A stretch of 64,000 bases of DNA from CAKZNE01 sp002695025 (GTDB taxonomy: Bacteria; Bacteroidota; Bacteroidia; Flavobacteriales; Schleiferiaceae). The notes beneath the pieces were generated by a model, which saw only the letters and a program-made list of their open reading frames with translations, made no database searches and was not told where the DNA came from. The stretch spans positions 62,001-126,000 of the forward strand of contig CAJWML010000009.1 in the NCBI GenBank assembly GCA_913043285.1, read 5' to 3'. This document shows, in pieces, positions 26,226 to 36,600 of this stretch (position 1 is its first letter; each line of letters starts with the position of its first letter). A program made the translations under genes and the position numbers.

Positions 26226-27362
26226 TTATGGTTTTTGAAATACGCGTACATAATCCACAGCCATACGCTGCGGGAACTGGGTACTGGCGTTGGGGTCTCC
26301 CGGCCAGTTTCCACCTACGGCCACGTTGAAGATCAGGAAGAACTCTTCCTGGAATTCACTTAGTTCCGGACCGGTAATATCAATAACATTGTATTCTTTA
26401 TCATCACGATACCAGCGAATAGCCTGGTCATCCCATACTATGGAGAATACATGCCATTCATCGGCAAATATTCCTGAACTGAGCTTATCACTCTTGCCAT
26501 AACTGGCGTAGGAACCATTGTTATCCCAATGTACAGTGCCGTGTACGCGGCTATCTCCACCACCGGGAACGTTGCCACCTACCATTTCCATGATATCGAT
26601 CTCACCACAACGAGGCCATCCTACAGAACTATGAGAACTGCCCAACATCCATAATGCCGGCCATATCCCCTGCCCGTAGGGTAATGCGGCCCGGATATCT
26701 ATCCGCCCGTACTTAAAGGATTGTTTTCCTTGCGTGGTAAGCCTTGAAGAAGTGTATTCACGTCCTCCGAAATTTTCTTTTTTAGCGGTAATGATCAGGT
26801 AGCCATCCTTTACCTCTGTGTTTTCTTTACGGTAATACTGCAGTTCGTTATTACCCCATCCGTTGGAGCCGGTTCCTATTTCATAGTTCCAATCCGTGGT
26901 AGAAAGGGAATTACCGTTAAAGTCATCCTGCCACACCAGGTTGTAACCGTTATAACTTAAAGGAGTGGTATACCCGGTTTTTGGAAGTTCCCCGTTATTG
27001 CCATTGTTACCCGTATCTTTTACTTCAACGGTAACAGAATCTTCCTCTTCAATAAAATGCTGATAGGTAGCATGTGCTCTTATCCGCACAGCATAGGTGC
27101 CGGAAGATTTGAATTGGTAGCTGGCTTCTTCTCCTTCCTTGATTTCCACAACGGCTGGTTCTTCATCTTCAAAAAACGAAACCGTGTAGTAATTAGCCAG
27201 AATTGCGGAAACTGTAACATTCACCAAGCCCTCCGTGGATTTTGATACTTCTATATCGTATTCCAGGGCCGTTGGCAAAGCCACATTCGGTTCTTTTTCT
27301 TCCTGGGTGCAGGATGAAAATGCCAAAACAATGGATAGGAAAAAAGGGATCAATTTGTTCAT
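26226..27362 (-). CDS. GH16 laminarinase-type lipoprotein with N-terminal PKD-like domain (378 aa)
   Basis: Lipoprotein signal MNKLIPFFLSIVLAFSSC. Residues about 30-115 form a beta-sandwich resembling a PKD/Ig domain with EEE-rich loops. The GH16 domain (about 135-378) has LVWQDDFNGNSLSTTDWNY, WPALWMLGSSHSSVGWPRCG and the catalytic GEIDIMEMVGG (Glu near 251 and 256), and ends MAVDYVRVFQKP. The sequence is the closest of the three to classical laminarinases (GH16_3). It is the third enzyme in the PUL, 42 bp upstream of the T9SS GH16 gene on the same strand. Confidence 0.92.
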   Translation of the reverse strand: MNKLIPFFLSIVLAFSSCTQEEKEPNVALPTALEYDIEVSKSTEGLVNVTVSAILANYYTVSFFEDEEPAVVEIKEGEEASYQFKSSGTYAVRIRAHATYQHFIEEEDSVTVEVKDTGNNGNNGELPKTGYTTPLSYNGYNLVWQDDFNGNSLSTTDWNYEIGTGSNGWGNNELQYYRKENTEVKDGYLIITAKKENFGGREYTSSRLTTQGKQSFKYGRIDIRAALPYGQGIWPALWMLGSSHSSVGWPRCGEIDIMEMVGGNVPGGGDSRVHGTVHWDNNGSYASYGKSDKLSSGIFADEWHVFSIVWDDQAIRWYRDDKEYNVIDITGPELSEFQEEFFLIFNVAVGGNWPGDPNASTQFPQRMAVDYVRVFQKP

Positions 27363-27421
27363 TTAAATAGTTTCGAAAAAGAGCAAGGAGGAGGCTACCT
27401 CCTCCCTACTCAATATAATTA

Positions 27422-28756
27422 TTATTTCTGTACTATATCATCTATGTAGTAGGTACCGGCATTAGCCACATCCCAACCGGGGAATAGTACCAGACGATCA
27501 TATTGGGCGGCTGCACCGCTAAAGTCTACACTAATCTCCTGCCAGGTTTGAGCTACGGTGACTTTAGCATCCAACTCAACAAAATTGCTGGTATTCTTCT
27601 GCTCTTCCAGTTTAAAGCGGAAGGTACCGGTATCCGGAGCCCAAACTTTTAAAGCGATTTCTGAATTGGTGGAGAAATCCAGGGCATTATCAAGGTTTAC
27701 ATAGAAACCGGCCCATGTTTCATTACCGTGCACGGTTTCCAGAACTTTAGCGCTGGTATTAATACCGGAAGCATCCGGGTTGGCTACTACCGCTGTGGTA
27801 CTGTTACCAAATGTAGTCCAGGTAGGTTCAACCGTTTCAAAGTCAAAAGGCAGGCTGTATTTAACAACCGGGGTTCCGGTAACCACACCTTCAGGAACCA
27901 GACGCAGGTACCAGGCCAGGTCGGTATTACGGCTATCTTCAAAACGCAGGAATAATTCCTCTTCTCCGATACTAATAATACGATACGTTTGAACATCGGT
28001 GTAATAACCAATAAAGGCATCACCGGAAATGGAAATAGTAGTATCCGATCCTTCAACCAGGTTCCAGGTCTCATCCATTTGGTTGGCAAACTGGGCAATG
28101 TAGTCACCTACCGGAGACTGTACAGCGTTGGGCCAGTCAACGGCACTTTCGGTGTTTACATATACATCACCTCCTGTTTCCATATCAAACTTGAAGCCTT
28201 GCAGGTGGAAGGTATAACGATCATTGTACATTCCTGAACCGGCTTTCTCCAAAGCTCCGGCAGAATACCATTCCGGCCAGTCACCATTCTGTGAAGGGTT
28301 AGGTCCCACTCCAAAGTGGCCGGCTGCTGCAGAATCCACTGCCCACACTTTATAACCCGGGCCTGAGGTACCTCCGGTAAGCAGGTCGTACAAGGGATTA
28401 TTCAGAAGAGATGGATCATCCTGGGCAATAACAATATCCTGTGAACTGCTGGCACTACCTCCTGAGTTGAAAACCGTTAAAGTAACGGTATAGGTACCGG
28501 CATTGGGATAAGTACCGGTTACGGTAGTTCCTTCAGCTTTACTACCGTTGCCGAAATCCCACTTGGCGGAAAGGCCGGAGTTGGTAGCCGTAAACTCAAT
28601 AATATTATCGCTTTGGGCCGAGGCCTTATACGTAAACTGTGCATCCGCTGAGGAAGGTGCATTACCCAGTGAAGGCTCTTCCTTTTTACAGGAGGCAAGC
28701 ATTAAAACAGCCGCCATAAAGCCGAGCGGCACATAATGTTTAACTAAGTTTTTCAT
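27422..28756 (-). CDS. PKD-domain surface glycan-binding lipoprotein (444 aa)
   Basis: Lipobox MLASC (Cys near 23) after MKNLVKHYVPLGF. A PKD domain (about 35-110) carries SAKWDFGNGSKAEG and YPNAGTYTVTL. Residues about 125-280 are Trp- and Tyr-rich (YKVWAVDSAAAGHFGVG, GDWPEWYSAGALEK) and the C-terminal part (about 300-444) looks like a galactose-binding-type module. PKD lipoproteins directly after SusD are typical of laminarin PULs, where they bind glycan at the surface; the function is inferred from this placement. It precedes the GH16 genes in the operon. Confidence 0.82.
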   Translation of the reverse strand: MKNLVKHYVPLGFMAAVLMLASCKKEEPSLGNAPSSADAQFTYKASAQSDNIIEFTATNSGLSAKWDFGNGSKAEGTTVTGTYPNAGTYTVTLTVFNSGGSASSSQDIVIAQDDPSLLNNPLYDLLTGGTSGPGYKVWAVDSAAAGHFGVGPNPSQNGDWPEWYSAGALEKAGSGMYNDRYTFHLQGFKFDMETGGDVYVNTESAVDWPNAVQSPVGDYIAQFANQMDETWNLVEGSDTTISISGDAFIGYYTDVQTYRIISIGEEELFLRFEDSRNTDLAWYLRLVPEGVVTGTPVVKYSLPFDFETVEPTWTTFGNSTTAVVANPDASGINTSAKVLETVHGNETWAGFYVNLDNALDFSTNSEIALKVWAPDTGTFRFKLEEQKNTSNFVELDAKVTVAQTWQEISVDFSGAAAQYDRLVLFPGWDVANAGTYYIDDIVQK

Positions 28757-28775
28757 AGCATGAGGATTTAATTAA

Positions 28776-30260
28776 TTAATAATTCGGGTTTTGATTCCAG
28801 TTTCCACCGGCCAGATCAATCTCCACCTGGGGAATCGGAAAGAGTTCATGTTTATTGGATACAAAGCCATCTATCTCATTGGCTGCTTCTCCGGTACGGA
28901 CAAGGTCAAAAAAGCGGAGGCCCTCACCAGATAGCTCCAGCCTGCGTTCTTTCCAAATATCCTGGGTAAGCTGGCTACCGCCACTGGCAATAGGCGTCAC
29001 GTTTACACGGTCCCTTACCATATTTACGTAGATAAGAGCCTGTGCATCGTTAGCCGCTGGTTTACGGTTATGTGCCTCAGCTGCCATTAGGAGTACATCG
29101 GCATAACGAATGGCTTTGTAATTCAGGGGGCTGGTCAGATCATTATCAGGAAGACCAAGCTCCGCCTTTCTCTTTATATATTTATTGTTGTAAAAACCGG
29201 TATGGCCTCCTCCACCTTCTGCGTAGGTAATGGCAGCGGGGTTCGGCTGAGCCGCAATGAAGGCCTCAATATCCAGAACGGTGATATCCCTGCGGGGATC
29301 TGTAGAAGGAAAGAAATCATACAAGTCCTGAGTAGGCAGGTTGTAGCTGTTGCCATCCCCGTAAATAGGACCTTCATACTGGCGAATACCGTTAAATCCG
29401 GGGGCGGCATTACCCTCAAGGCAGATAAGGCAGCCGTAGCCACCACCTTCCAGACCGGAATATTCCACGTCAAAAACGGTTTCCGAGTTATTCTCATTGT
29501 CTACGGTCCACAAACCGGCATAATCACCAAAAAGGCTGTAGGGTCCTTCATTGATCACGCGATCCAGTGTTTGGGCCGCCAGGTCAAATTTATCCTGGTA
29601 CAGGTAGGCTTTCCCCAGCAGAGACAAAGCAGCTCCCTTAGTAACTCTTCCTTTCACCGGATTGGTCCAATCCAGTATCTCACTGGCGTACTGAAGATCA
29701 GCTTCTATCTGGGCATATACTTCACTTACGGGGGCACGGTCTACTTCTGTTACTTCGGTGGCTCCAAGCCTGCGATCTACCACCAGGGGCACCGCACCGA
29801 AGTACTTAACCAGTTCAAAGTAATAGTAAGCCCGTAAAAAGCTAGCTTCGGCCAGGATGGTCTCCTTGCCTTCAAAATCAATATTATCGCGGTGTTCCAG
29901 GATGTAGTTGGCACGGGTAACCCCGGCATAGTTCCAACGGAAAATGTTGCGTAGTTCCGTATTCACCGCATCATGACGCATTTCATCAATTTCGTGCAAA
30001 CCTTCGGTATCGGTTACACTCTCGCCACCGGCAATCGAGTTATCTGAAGCTATCTCACCTATCCAAGAAGTAAGAAAGGCGGACTGCAACAGATCATAGG
30101 CTCCGATAAGTGCCCGTTCGTAATCACTGGGATTCTCAAAAAAGTTCTCCGCATCCTGGGTATATTGTGGTTCCAGATCCAGGTATTTTTCACATGCTGA
30201 AAAAGAGATCAGCAAGGTGATAATGGCTGCTATGTATAGTACAGGTCTTTTCATGATCAT
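28776..30260 (-). CDS. SusD/RagB-family nutrient-binding outer membrane lipoprotein (494 aa)
   Basis: Lipoprotein signal with lipobox FSAC (Cys near 23) followed by EKYLDLEPQ. The N-terminal helical part has YERALIGAYDLLQSA and ASFLRAYYYFELVKYFGAVPLV, and the C-terminal region has the family's RYADVLLMAAEAHNR and WKERRLELSGEGLRFFDLVR; the end is NWNQNPNY. The start may be the Met two codons further in. SusD forms the lid of the SusC transporter and binds oligosaccharides. It begins 2 bp after the SusC stop and is certainly cotranscribed with it. Confidence 0.97.
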   Translation of the reverse strand: MIMKRPVLYIAAIITLLISFSACEKYLDLEPQYTQDAENFFENPSDYERALIGAYDLLQSAFLTSWIGEIASDNSIAGGESVTDTEGLHEIDEMRHDAVNTELRNIFRWNYAGVTRANYILEHRDNIDFEGKETILAEASFLRAYYYFELVKYFGAVPLVVDRRLGATEVTEVDRAPVSEVYAQIEADLQYASEILDWTNPVKGRVTKGAALSLLGKAYLYQDKFDLAAQTLDRVINEGPYSLFGDYAGLWTVDNENNSETVFDVEYSGLEGGGYGCLICLEGNAAPGFNGIRQYEGPIYGDGNSYNLPTQDLYDFFPSTDPRRDITVLDIEAFIAAQPNPAAITYAEGGGGHTGFYNNKYIKRKAELGLPDNDLTSPLNYKAIRYADVLLMAAEAHNRKPAANDAQALIYVNMVRDRVNVTPIASGGSQLTQDIWKERRLELSGEGLRFFDLVRTGEAANEIDGFVSNKHELFPIPQVEIDLAGGNWNQNPNY

Positions 30261-30262
30261 GC

Positions 30263-33200
30263 TTAAAATTTGAGGTTAAAACCAACCATAACTGTTCTGG
30301 CCTGTGGGTAAAAACCATAGTCTACCCCGGCACTTAAAGCACTGGCTGAACCAATGTCCGGATCATAACCCTGGTAACCGGTTATGGTCAGCAGGTTATT
30401 AGCAGCTACGTAAACACGCAGTGAGCTGAAGCTGGCGTACTGCATCCATTTACGTGGAAAAGTGTAGCCCAGTTGAATGTTACGCATACGTACAAACGAA
30501 CCGTCTTCTACAAAGTAGTCTGAAAATACCGTGTTACGGGTAGAGCCGGTAGTAAGCCTGGGAAATTCATCTGTACTTCCGGTTCCGGTCCATCGGTTGA
30601 TCACGTAATTCAATTGGTTGGCATACGGTTGCTGGCGCTCGTAGTTACGAATGATCTCATGCCCCAGGGCCGCATAAATATTAGTAGACAGGTCAAAACC
30701 TTTATAATTGAAGGTTAGATTAAGACCCATGGTAAATTCAGGAATAGGGGAACCGATCATAGTTTGGTCTGAGTCATCGCTGAAACTGATTTTACCGTCA
30801 CCGTTCTGGTCAACAAACCGAAAGTCACCGGGCTTGGCGCCTGCTTGTGTTACCGGAGCATCATCAATTTCTTGCTGGCTCTGGAAAACCCCGTCTGTTT
30901 CATATCCTATGAAATACCCGATAGGGAAACCTTCTTCAAAGCGGGTAGCAACGTTACCGCCCACACCAAACTGGGCTCCGGGTAAAAACTCAATACCTTC
31001 AGGAGTACGGGTTACTTTATTGTTGAGGAAGGTTACGTTGTAATTGGCTGAAAAACGCAATTCACGACTGGGATCGGTAAAATAACCTACTTCCAGCTCC
31101 ACCCCTGTATTGCTTACATCACCCGCGTTAATGATGGGCGGAAAACCTCCGGCACCGTACGATCCTAACACACCGGAAACATCAGGCTGAAAGAGCAGAT
31201 CATAGGTATTCTTTACAAAGTAGTTGGCGCTCAGGTCAAAATGTTCCAGCACGGTAAGGTCCAGCCCGATATTGAACTGGCGTGTACTCTCCCACTTTAG
31301 GTCGGGGTTGGAAGCACGGCCAATGGCCACACCCTGGGTAATAACATCGTCAAAAACGTATACGCCTTCACCATTCAGCAAAGCACGGTACGCAAAGTTC
31401 TGGATCTGATCGTTACCGGAAACACCCCAGCTCGCACGCAGCTTGGCAAAGTCAATGGCCTTAACCGAGTAAAAGGGCTCTTCAGAAATGATCCATGCTC
31501 CTGAGAAGGTAGGAAAGAAACCATAACGGTTGTTCTCTCCAAATTTGGAGGAACCATCTCTACGTACAATGGCCGAAAAGAGATACTTCTTCTTATACCC
31601 GTATTCCGCACGCAGGAAGGCTGATAACAAACGCTCTTCAAACTGGAAGGAGCCAGCATTATTCAGGAAACCTCCCGGGGCCTGGTTGGCCGAAATATCC
31701 GCAAACTCAATGGAGTTGTTGGGAATATTATAGGCTGTGGCATTAAGACCTTCGCCTTCCCTGCGGAAAACGGAAGCTCCCAGGGTTCCTTTAACCGTGT
31801 GATCCTTATTAAAAACCTGCTCGTAGTTTACGAATCCTTCGTAGGTAAAGTCGATATAGGTATCACGTGCCTCATATACGCTGGCCCCACGTTCAATAAA
31901 AACACTGTCCGCAATTTCCACGATGGTAGGATCAAGGTTTGCGTTGGCAGCGGTATTCTGGGCTTTACCGGGACCATACCATACCAATGGTGAAAACACC
32001 TTGCCATCTACCAGGGCGTAGTTGTAGTTGATGCGGTTGGTGAAAGTAAAGTGCTCATTAATTTTATACGCCAACTCTTCCTTACCTACAAACTTGTTAA
32101 CCATAGAGGTATTGAAGGTATTCTCCATCTGAGCGATGGGGTTTATAATGTCGCTTACTTCTTCCAGGTAGCTGTAGGTTCCATCTTCCTGGCGCACCGG
32201 CTCGGTAGGAAAGGCATTCACTGTATTGTACAATACGGAGCCGATCCCGTTCTCCGGCAGTATATCCCGCTTTTCGTGGGTATAAAGGAAAATGCTGTTG
32301 AGTGTAAGTTTTTTGGAAAGTTCGGATGAGATATTCACCCGCGCATTGTAGCGTTCAAAGTTGGCTTTATCACCACCTACAATACCATCCTGTGAAAAAT
32401 AAGAACCGCCAACAGAATATGTAGTGCGGTCTGAACCACCGGAGATGGTAAGGTTGTAGTTCTGGATGGGAGCGGTTTGAAATACCTCATCCTGCCAGTC
32501 GGTTCCTTTTCCCAGGGCCGTATTGGCAAAAGGTAAAGGAGCATTGCCGTTGGCAAAAGCCTCATTTTTAACTACAGCATACTCTGTAGCATTGAGCAGA
32601 TCAAGCCGGTTGGAAGTTTGCTGTATACCATAATAACCGCTGAACTCAAACTGTGGCTTCGAATTGGCTTTTCCTTTTTTGGTTTCAATAAGTATTACAC
32701 CATTGGCGGCACGCACACCATAAATACCGGCTGTGGCGTCTTTCAATACGTTGATGGATTCAATATCGGCTGGGTTAAGTGCATTCAATCCTTCCGAATC
32801 GTACACAATACCATCCACCAGTATGAGTGGGTCATTATCACCAAAGGTTGAAAGACCCCGAATGCGGATGTTGGATGATCCTCCCGGTGAACCGGAGTTG
32901 GTATTAATAGATACGCCCGCAACCTGGCCCTGCAAGGCCTGATCCATACGCGGAATGTTCAGTTTGGTTATATTCTCACCTTTTACCTTAGTGGTAGCTC
33001 CGGTTAGTTCTTTTTTGGTAGAAGTTCCATAACCCACTACTACTACCTCGTCAAGTGCGGTTGCATCTTCTCTGAGTGCGATACTGAAATTGGTGGTGGA
33101 ACCCACTCTTTGTTTATAGGTTTGATATCCTATAAATGAAAAAACAAGCGTATCTGAATCTGCAACGACAATCGAAAAGTTACCATCATCATCGGTAACA

Positions 33201-33370
33201 GTTCCATTGCCCGTACCTTTCACCACCACACTAACTCCTGGTAGTGATCTTTGTGCAGTTTCATCTACTACCTTACCGGTTCGCTTGGTTTGAGCAAACC
33301 CTAAAAATGGTAAGATCATCAAGGCAGTGAGTGCTATTTGCCTGGAAGAACTGAAGTAATTTTTGAGCAT
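30263..33370 (-). CDS. SusC/RagA-family TonB-dependent transporter (1035 aa)
   Basis: Signal peptide (cleaved after GFA, near residue 26) followed by a carboxypeptidase-regulatory-like beta-sandwich (about 30-115, GKVVDETAQRSLPGVSVVVK). The plug domain contains LDEVVVVGYGT and the SusC signature GLSTFGDNDPLILVDGI. The barrel ends in QARTVMVGFNLKF. It imports oligosaccharides with SusD, using TonB energy. It is the first gene of the seven-gene PUL run. On the minus strand, TACCCTTG at 33448-33455 (one base off TAnnTTTG) about 80 bp upstream is a possible promoter of the operon, but no matching -33 was seen. Confidence 0.96.
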   Translation of the reverse strand: MLKNYFSSSRQIALTALMILPFLGFAQTKRTGKVVDETAQRSLPGVSVVVKGTGNGTVTDDDGNFSIVVADSDTLVFSFIGYQTYKQRVGSTTNFSIALREDATALDEVVVVGYGTSTKKELTGATTKVKGENITKLNIPRMDQALQGQVAGVSINTNSGSPGGSSNIRIRGLSTFGDNDPLILVDGIVYDSEGLNALNPADIESINVLKDATAGIYGVRAANGVILIETKKGKANSKPQFEFSGYYGIQQTSNRLDLLNATEYAVVKNEAFANGNAPLPFANTALGKGTDWQDEVFQTAPIQNYNLTISGGSDRTTYSVGGSYFSQDGIVGGDKANFERYNARVNISSELSKKLTLNSIFLYTHEKRDILPENGIGSVLYNTVNAFPTEPVRQEDGTYSYLEEVSDIINPIAQMENTFNTSMVNKFVGKEELAYKINEHFTFTNRINYNYALVDGKVFSPLVWYGPGKAQNTAANANLDPTIVEIADSVFIERGASVYEARDTYIDFTYEGFVNYEQVFNKDHTVKGTLGASVFRREGEGLNATAYNIPNNSIEFADISANQAPGGFLNNAGSFQFEERLLSAFLRAEYGYKKKYLFSAIVRRDGSSKFGENNRYGFFPTFSGAWIISEEPFYSVKAIDFAKLRASWGVSGNDQIQNFAYRALLNGEGVYVFDDVITQGVAIGRASNPDLKWESTRQFNIGLDLTVLEHFDLSANYFVKNTYDLLFQPDVSGVLGSYGAGGFPPIINAGDVSNTGVELEVGYFTDPSRELRFSANYNVTFLNNKVTRTPEGIEFLPGAQFGVGGNVATRFEEGFPIGYFIGYETDGVFQSQQEIDDAPVTQAGAKPGDFRFVDQNGDGKISFSDDSDQTMIGSPIPEFTMGLNLTFNYKGFDLSTNIYAALGHEIIRNYERQQPYANQLNYVINRWTGTGSTDEFPRLTTGSTRNTVFSDYFVEDGSFVRMRNIQLGYTFPRKWMQYASFSSLRVYVAANNLLTITGYQGYDPDIGSASALSAGVDYGFYPQARTVMVGFNLKF

Positions 33371-33602
33371 AAAGGCCTGATTTGATTTTCAATGTCGAAA
33401 AGTAAGGGGGGATCGCCTCCTTTTGGGAGGGTATTTGATTCATTTTACAAGGGTAAATATTTCAGGAAACCGTAAAAAACCCCTGCCATAATTACTAATT
33501 CCTCAAAAACCAGCCGGTTATACCGCTATACATTGTATTTTTCAAAATGCCGTTAAACCTGCTTAAAGTTTAGGTTAATGAACAAAAGAAACCGAAATGA
33601 AT

Positions 33603-36600
33603 TTAGTTGCGCAGGGGTTCTACGGGGTCATTTTGGTATTCGGAGGGATTAACACCGTACTGTTTCTTAAAACAGCTTCGGAAATACTGAAGGTCATTAA
33701 AACCTACTTCATAGGTAACTTCAGAAACGCTCAATTGGCCTTGCTTTAAATATTGAGCCGCCTTTTTTAAACGGAGCGTGCGGATAAACTCATTGGAAGA
33801 GCATCCCAGGAGGCCTTTCATTTTACGATACAATTGCATTTTACTCATGCCTAATTCCGCACTGAGGTCTCCCACCTGGAATTCGGAATTGGACATATTT
33901 TCTTCTACGCATTGTAAGGCTTTCTTCATAAAGGCCTCGTCTGCATTGGAGATGGCTACCGGCTTCGGTTCCATATTCACCGATTTACTCTCCAGCACCA
34001 ATTGTTTGTAGTTCCTGAGGTCTTCCAGGATGTTGTGTACACGAAGCGCCAGCAAAGCGGGGTCAAAAGGTTTGGTCACATAATAGTGGGCACCCATTTC
34101 AAAGCCTTGCTGTTCACTTTCTTCAGAGGCTTTGGCGGTAAGCAAAACCACCGGGATATGGCTGGTACGCTCATTAGCCTTCAACTCCCTACATAAGGTA
34201 TAGCCGTCCATTTCGGGCATCATTATATCGGAGAGTATGATATCCGGTATCTGCTCCTTGGCCGCATCCAGAGCCAGTTTTCCGTTGGGATATTCCAGCA
34301 GTTCATACTGCTGTCCCAGGCTATCTTTAATATAATCGCGTATTTCAGGGTTATCCTCGGCTATAAGTACCACCGGGCGCTCCTGTTTGCCAGTCGACCT
34401 GGCCCCTTCCTCCAGGCGCTCTTCTTCCTCCGGTGCCGTTTCTTCCTGCGCATTGCGGGATCTTTTCCAATCTGACGCGTGAGCGGCTATCTGATCAGAC
34501 GTAAGGTGCGCGGTTCCTGATTTTAACCATACTTCAAAGGTGGTTCCTTTTCCTTTCTCACTGAATACTCTTATCTCGCCACCATGAAGTTCTACCAGCT
34601 CCTTACTAAGAGCTAAGCCTATACCAGTTCCCTGGCGGTTACCGGCATTCTGGGCGCGATAGAAACGGTCAAAGATCTGGTTGATCTCTTCTATGGAAAT
34701 ACCATCACCTGAATCGCTGACCCGGATTACCGCCTGATCTTCCTCCCTGCTCAGGTTTACTTCCACCTTACCATAACGATCCGTAAACTTAAAGGCATTG
34801 CTCAATAGGTTTACCAATACTTTTTCCAGCTTATCCTTCTCAAAGTAAACGGGAAGCTCTTCTCCTGGGAAGGTTGTTTTATAGGTGATCATTTCCCGGT
34901 CTGCATAACTGGAAAAAGAATGCGCCACCACCTTCACAAAACGCGACAGGTCATGCTCCGAAGCATGCAATTTCATGTGTCCGCTTTCCAGTTTGGCAAG
35001 ATCCAGTATCTGGTTGATCAGGTTAAGCAGGCGTTGGGCATTTTTAAGCATCAGCTTATGCTGTTTTCGCACTACCGGATCCTTTTCCTTATTTAACAAA
35101 GCACGTAGCGGACCAATAATTAAGGTAAGTGGCGTGCGGAACTCATGGGAGATATTGGTAAAGAAACGGCTCCGCATATTACTTAACTCCTTCATTTGCT
35201 CCAGCTTAACCTGCTCCAGTTGCAGCTGGCTTCGTAAACGCTCATTGCGGATAATGTTCCTCCGGGCAATGAAAAGTACTATTCCAATAATGATGGCATA
35301 AATGATATAAGCCAGGGTTGTTCGGTACCAGGGCGGGCTTATGTATATGGCTAATTCACTTTCACCATCGCTCCAAACTCCATCATTATTCGAAGCTTTT
35401 ACCCTGAACTGGTATGAACCCGGAGGCACGTTGGTGTAGTAAATATTATCCGGCTTATCCGTATAGCGCCAGTCTTTGTCAAAATTCTCCAGCATATAGG
35501 CGTAGCGGTTCTTTTCGGACTGACTGTAATTTAAGGCGGAAAGGCCTACCTGGAAATCGTTTTGGTCGTAACTCAATTGCAGCTTACCGGCATTCAGAAT
35601 ATTACTTTCCAAAGGAGAACGGGCTCTGTCTTCGAGATTAGGGTCCGAAAGAGTAAAGGATGTGATGTAAACCCTTGGAGGCCTGGGATTACGCTGCATA
35701 CTATCGGGATGGAACATATTGAAGCCTCGTATTCCTCCGAAAAGCAGGTACCCATCATCGGTTTTCAGGGAAGAAGACTTATAGAACTCGGAAGATTGTA
35801 AACCATCCCCCTCATCGTAGTTCCGTATTTCACCGGTGCGTTTATTGTACTCTGACAGCCCGGAGTTGGTACTGACCCATAAGTGCCCATCACGTGTTTC
35901 TTCTATGGAGTAGATCACGTTACCACTCAGGCCATTTTGTTGGGATATATTGGTAAAAACCCGGCTATTACGGTCAAAACGGTCCAGGCCACCGCCTTCG
36001 GTTCCCACCCATAAAATACCTTCGCTATCTTCAAAAACATAGGTAATACTGTTGCTGGCAAGCCCTTTTCGGGATTTCAAATCAGCCCGGTAATTTACGC
36101 GCTCAGCAATGGTCATATCGGGATTCAACCGGAGTCGTTCCAGTCCGGAGCCTTCCGTTCCCAGCCAGATATAACCTTGCGAGTCTTCAATCATAGAACG
36201 GATGCGGTTACTGCTTATCCGATAGTCCTTCCCAGCCTCCTCGCTATAATGAGTAAACTTTTGCTCCTCAGGATTATAGGCATCCAGCCCGGCCCTGAAA
36301 CAGCTGATCCATATTGAACCGTTATGGTCTTCCATAAGGCTATAGATATCATTGTTGACGGGGCTGTTGGGATTGTCCGGCTGATGCATGAACTGGCGAA
36401 AGCGATCTTCACCGTGGGGCTTAAAGTTTACACCACCCTCCCAGGTCCCAACCCACAGATTCCCATGGTGATCGGTACACATACTTACCACGGTATTGTT
36501 GGAGAGGGTACCTGGACGGTCCTTATCCGCTTTATAATGAGTAAAAGTCTGCTTTTTACGGTTGAAATAGTTGAGGCCTCCACCCTCCGTACCTACCCAT